Assembly (NCBI GenBank): GCA_946409885.1
Contig: CAMJYF010000038.1
Coordinates: 1 to 9,792 of the forward strand
Source of the DNA: an uncultured Clostridia bacterium
Lineage (GTDB): Bacteria; Bacillota; Clostridia; Oscillospirales; Acutalibacteraceae
Length of the DNA: 9,792 nucleotides
Reading direction: 5' to 3'
Within the stretch, counting starts at the first letter, position 1. Each line of letters begins with the position of its first letter. The notes beneath the pieces are model-generated. The model did not search any database, was not told the DNA's origin, and worked only from the letters and a program-made list of their open reading frames with translations. The translations under genes were made by a program, and so were the position numbers. Below, piece by piece: positions 8,120 to 9,792 of this stretch.

Positions 8120-8822
8120 AGGTCGCAAACACCACCCGGCAGGTAGCCCGGCGCATATTGGCCGCGGCGGACTGCACGGTCTCCCCGGCGGGGATCTCCC
8201 CAAAGGATACGCGATAGGTAATACCGCCCAGATAACCGTTGCCGTCCGTATCCTTGTAATAGACGTAGACGCGGGAAAGAGGGCTTTCCGTCAGGTTCCG
8301 CACGTTGATGAAGCCGTCGGCATAGGTGATCTCCAGCGTATCCGTATGCACGGAGGGCGGTTCCGCGAAGGGAACGGAGGTAAGCAGCTCCGTGGCAAGA
8401 ATGCCGTTTCCCTCCAGCGGGGTTTTCTCCTCACACAATACCGTCATACGCGCCCCGGCAAACAGGGTGGAGGCGGCAAAGGTGTACGCGCCGCCAGAGG
8501 TTTGCAGCGAAAAGCGCAGGTACTGGTAGTGGGTGGAGGAGGCGTTATAAAGACGGACGGCGCAGATGTTTTCGCAGGGGACGTTGCTGCCGTCCTCCAC
8601 ATACGCGCCGCTGTAGGAGAAAAGCTCCTCTATTGTCACCCCGGCAGGCAGACCGGCCTGCTCCGCCTTTTCGGAGGGGAGGGACTGTTCCGCCGCCGGA
8701 ACGGACGCGGCTACGTCCGGGTCCCCGTCCGTGGGGGCGGAGCCGTCGGTTTTGGCGCAGGCGCTCAGGGGAATGACAAGGGAAAGCAGCAGACAAAGGA
8801 GGAAAAGCAGTCTTTGATTCAT
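8109..8822 (-). CDS. Lipoprotein with two FxLYD-like beta-sandwich halves
   Basis: The ATG at 8822 has a strong GGGGAGG six nt upstream, so I prefer it over the longer frame to 8894, which would overlap the peptide gene. The 237-residue product begins with a lipoprotein signal (hydrophobic residues 5-20, lipobox LSAC with C22) and should be anchored on the outer face of the membrane. Residues 23-58 form an Ala/Asp/Pro/Glu-rich linker. Two related beta-rich parts follow, about 70-135 (AVRLYNASSTHYQYLRFSL) and 162-237 (INVRNLTESPLSRVYVYYK, then YLGGITYRVSFGEIPAGE). They resemble FxLYD-type domains that describe side-by-side strands with conserved Asn and Leu-Tyr. Cys83, Cys87, Cys130 and Cys228 could form disulfides. 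No enzymatic motif is visible. It sits between the peptide gene (34-nt gap) and the kinase-like gene (11-nt overlap), so it is probably part of the peptide system as a receptor, immunity or retention factor; which of these is unknown. Confidence 0.85.
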   Translation of the reverse strand: MNQRLLFLLCLLLSLVIPLSACAKTDGSAPTDGDPDVAASVPAAEQSLPSEKAEQAGLPAGVTIEELFSYSGAYVEDGSNVPCENICAVRLYNASSTHYQYLRFSLQTSGGAYTFAASTLFAGARMTVLCEEKTPLEGNGILATELLTSVPFAEPPSVHTDTLEITYADGFINVRNLTESPLSRVYVYYKDTDGNGYLGGITYRVSFGEIPAGETVQSAAANMRRATCRVVFATYDG

Positions 8823-8834
8823 GGATTCCTCCCC

Positions 8835-8880
8835 AAAAAAACAGTAAAACTCACCGTCAGGAACCAAAAATGTTGGTTCC
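8835..8880 (-). promoter_or_regulatory. Stem-loops plus U-tract after the peptide gene (attenuator or mRNA-stabilising element)
   Basis: On the minus strand an 8-bp perfect stem (GGAACCAA / TTGGTTCC, 5-nt loop; 8860-8880) covers the last seven codons of the peptide gene and abuts its TGA. A weaker 5-bp stem (ACGGT / ACTGT, one G-U pair) follows and runs straight into seven T residues (8835-8841), just ahead of the lipoprotein ribosome binding site. The inferred role is partial termination or 3' protection, so that peptide transcripts outnumber those of the downstream genes. Confidence 0.45.
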
Positions 8881-9087
8881 CGCGGTAGGCACATGATAAC
8901 AGACGTAATAGTCGTCGTTGGACCAGTCGCAGTTCTGCTCCGTAAACACTGTCTCGCCCCACTCCGGAATCAGGATGGGGCAGAAGAATTCCGCGAAGGT
9001 TATATCCATGGTGCAGCCGGCGGATACGTCGGTACCCATGGACAGCGACTGAAAAGCAACGGCCGGTTTAACATACTTTTTTGCCAT
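8857..9087 (-). CDS. Small Cys-containing peptide, candidate RiPP precursor
   Basis: This 76-residue product starts MAKKYVKPAVAFQSL, the KKYxKP leader common to many clostridial small peptide genes near PqqD-like proteins. It then has MGTDVSAGC and an acidic, aromatic C-terminal part with four Cys (C25, C36, C53, C63), including PEWGETVFTE, CDWSNDDYY and CYHVPTAG, and ends NIFGS. The ATG at 9087 has AAGGTGAGG just upstream; the in-frame GTG at 9096 lies inside that ribosome binding site and is unlikely. There is no Sec signal peptide and no double-Gly motif; SAGC is a possible leader/core boundary, which is a guess. The gene is first in the leftward cassette, behind a strong promoter. It resembles a precursor by size, leader motif and neighbours. 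No lanthionine, lasso or radical-SAM enzyme is present to define the class. A small structural or signalling protein is the alternative. Confidence 0.8.
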   Translation of the reverse strand: MAKKYVKPAVAFQSLSMGTDVSAGCTMDITFAEFFCPILIPEWGETVFTEQNCDWSNDDYYVCYHVPTAGTNIFGS

Positions 9088-9104
9088 TGACCTCACCTTG
9101 ACTT

Positions 9105-9131
9105 GCCGAAAGCCATCTTTGGCCGGTCGGC
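9105..9131 (-). promoter_or_regulatory. 5'UTR stem-loop ahead of the peptide gene
   Basis: In the roughly 94-nt leader, GCCGA pairs with TCGGC, and inside it GCCA pairs with TGGC around an AAGA tetraloop. It ends about 8 nt before the AAGG of the ribosome binding site. It could affect mRNA stability or ribosome access. The leader is too short and simple to match a known riboswitch class that I recognise. Confidence 0.4.
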
Positions 9132-9187
9132 GGAAATCTGCCTTCTTCTAACATAGAAATACGTTTATCTAACAAATCTCCATTATG

Positions 9188-9216
9188 ATTATACCATATC
9201 GCCGGAAGGATTTCAA
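9188..9216 (-). promoter_or_regulatory. Sigma-A type extended -10 promoter for the peptide cassette
   Basis: On the minus strand a TTGAAA box (9211-9216), an exact 17-nt spacer and TATAAT (9188-9193) are seen, with a TG one base before the -10 box (extended -10). An A/T-rich stretch lies upstream. The predicted transcription start is near 9181, giving a leader of about 94 nt to the ATG at 9087. The local AT content contrasts with the GC-rich surroundings. Confidence 0.88.
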
Positions 9217-9243
9217 TACCATTTTTTCTCATCCAGTTATTTA

Positions 9244-9276
9244 ACGGCAAAAACAGGCAGAATACGGCAAAAACAG
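9244..9276. repeat. 13-nt direct repeat with 20-nt period upstream of the promoter
   Basis: ACGGCAAAAACAG occurs at 9244-9256 and exactly again at 9264-9276. The 20-nt period is close to two helical turns, so both copies face the same side of the DNA. The nearer copy is 27 nt upstream of the -35 box. This is the arrangement of an activator site bound by a dimer, and resembles the direct-repeat layout used by LytTR-type regulators, although the repeat itself does not match their consensus well. Confidence 0.55.
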
Positions 9277-9277
9277 C

Positions 9278-9309
9278 AAAAAAACAAACGAAATCCTGCC
9301 GGATCATTC
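9278..9309 (-). terminator. Probable terminator of the dockerin gene
   Basis: On the minus strand GAA plus ATCC pair with GGAT plus TTC around a GGCA loop (a 2-nt bulge on one side), followed by GTTTG and seven T residues. The stem overlaps the second stop codon (9304-9306) rather than the premature TAA at 9382. This supports 9304 as the original gene end. Confidence 0.45.
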
Positions 9310-9381
9310 CCCGCTGACTTTTGTCAGATAATACATGGGAGCCCACAAGGTCATTCCTTTATAATCCGTCTTGCCCCAGTA
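9304..9381 (-). pseudogene. Severed C-terminal part of the SH3-like domain (behind an in-frame stop)
   Basis: Directly after the TAA at 9382-9384, the same frame continues for 25 sense codons to TGA at 9304-9306. It encodes YWGKTDYKG, then LWAPMYYLTKV. That is the expected ending of a bacterial SH3-like domain (aromatic-Trp-Gly-Lys-x, Tyr-x-Gly, Trp, Tyr-Leu), whose first half is at the end of the preceding reading frame. There is no ribosome binding site or start codon of its own. It is read as the lost tail of the dockerin protein, cut off by a nonsense change. No frameshift is needed to join the two. Confidence 0.75.
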
Positions 9382-9792
9382 TTATGTCTCCGGCGCAGCG
9401 GAAGAGCTGTCACAGTAAATCTCGGAAATGGCAAGCTTGGTGCCGCCGGGAACGCTCATGATATGTTTGGCCTCAGGGAAATGATCCTCCCGCAGCCGCA
9501 GAGCACCATCTGCGGGTATGATGTATTCGCCCGGAAGATACGTCTCCGTCTCCTCGCTGGAGGGAATGTCGGTCACGGGAGCGGCGTTGGCCTTTTTCCA
9601 TTTTGCGGGATCTTCCAGCTTAACGGAGGCGCGAAGGATGAGACGAGCATCGGCCGACGTAACATCATCATCAAAATCCACATCGCAGGCGAGATACTGC
9701 GCGGAGCCGGCTGGGTAATCCTCCAGCTTGACCGAACGGCGCAGGGCCAGACGGGCGTCGCCTGACGTGATTTCGCCGTCACCGTCCACATC
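9382..9792 (-). CDS. Dockerin type I protein with truncated SH3-like C-terminus (5' end missing)
   Basis: The frame is open at the right edge, so only the last 136 residues are seen and the N-terminal module is unknown. Two calcium-binding dockerin repeats are clear: DVDGDGEITSGDARLALRR and DVDFDDDVTSADARLILRA, each followed by SVKLED. Dockerins bind cohesins; in many gut clostridia without cellulosomes they occur on varied exported proteins. A linker rich in Ser/Glu/Thr leads to an SH3-like beginning (GALRLREDHFP, then SVPGGTKLAISEIY), which stops at TAA after AAPET. SH3-like domains of this type bind peptidoglycan or other wall components, so the intact protein was probably secreted. The truncated form keeps the dockerin but loses the last SH3 strands. 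It is transcribed leftward, like the peptide cassette, but is separated from it by a likely terminator and a new promoter. Confidence 0.85.
   Translation of the reverse strand, partial: DVDGDGEITSGDARLALRRSVKLEDYPAGSAQYLACDVDFDDDVTSADARLILRASVKLEDPAKWKKANAAPVTDIPSSEETETYLPGEYIIPADGALRLREDHFPEAKHIMSVPGGTKLAISEIYCDSSSAAPET

Noticed and set aside
8857..9087. Lasso peptide, sactipeptide or lanthipeptide precursor
   Set aside because: No lasso cyclase/protease, radical SAM enzyme or lanthionine synthetase is encoded in the window, so the class cannot be assigned; only a general RiPP-like call is kept.
9093..9144. Short upstream frame in the peptide leader beginning at an ATG near 9151
   Set aside because: It overlaps the peptide start but lacks a Shine-Dalgarno sequence; translation seems unlikely.
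9088..9187. Riboswitch in the peptide leader
   Set aside because: The leader is only about 94 nt with one small hairpin, and no known aptamer core is recognisable.
9068..9346. Leftward 92-codon frame across the peptide promoter and 5'UTR
   Set aside because: It overlaps the severed SH3 tail, the terminator, the promoter and the peptide start, and has no ribosome binding site at its ATGs; composition follows the AT-rich control region.

Overview
The window looks like chromosome of a GC-rich, Gram-positive, anaerobic gut-type clostridium (Oscillospiraceae/Ruminococcaceae-like). The basis is GC-biased codon use, AGGAGG-type ribosome binding sites, a fibro-slime plus Cna-B/SpaA surface protein, a LytR-CpsA-Psr (LCP) wall ligase, a dockerin-type protein and a KKYxKP-type small peptide gene. 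The genus is an inference; no 16S rRNA or housekeeping gene is present.

Layout: a rightward unit occupies 1-6645. It holds the 3' part of a very large exported surface protein (open at the left edge) and then an LCP-family gene, closed by a strong hairpin terminator at 6689-6728. Facing it is a leftward unit at 9087-6837: a 76-residue Cys-containing peptide (RiPP-precursor-like), a lipoprotein, an HPr-kinase-like P-loop protein and a PqqD-like protein. It is driven by a near-consensus extended -10 promoter at 9188-9216. At the right edge, also leftward, is the 3' part of a dockerin-bearing protein. Its C-terminal SH3-like domain is interrupted by an in-frame TAA.

The four-gene leftward cassette is the most interesting part. 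PqqD-like proteins normally bind RiPP leader peptides. HPr-kinase-like proteins in paeninodin-type lasso clusters phosphorylate the C-terminal Ser of the precursor. Here the precursor also ends in Ser, and none of the usual RiPP-forming enzymes (radical SAM, YcaO, LanM, lasso cyclase) nor an exporter lies in the window. The inferred model is a small peptide recognised by PqqD, possibly phosphorylated by the kinase, and working with a membrane-anchored lipoprotein. Regulatory structure around it is dense: a 13-nt direct repeat with 20-nt period upstream of the promoter, a 5'UTR hairpin next to the start, and stem-loops plus a U-tract between the precursor and the lipoprotein gene.

The rightward unit is cell-surface biology: a long adhesin-like stalk of five predicted isopeptide-stabilised Ig-like domains behind a fibro-slime head, plus a probable wall-polymer ligase. 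No tRNA, rRNA, CRISPR array, insertion sequence or attachment site was seen, and no gene-free stretch exceeds about 220 bases.
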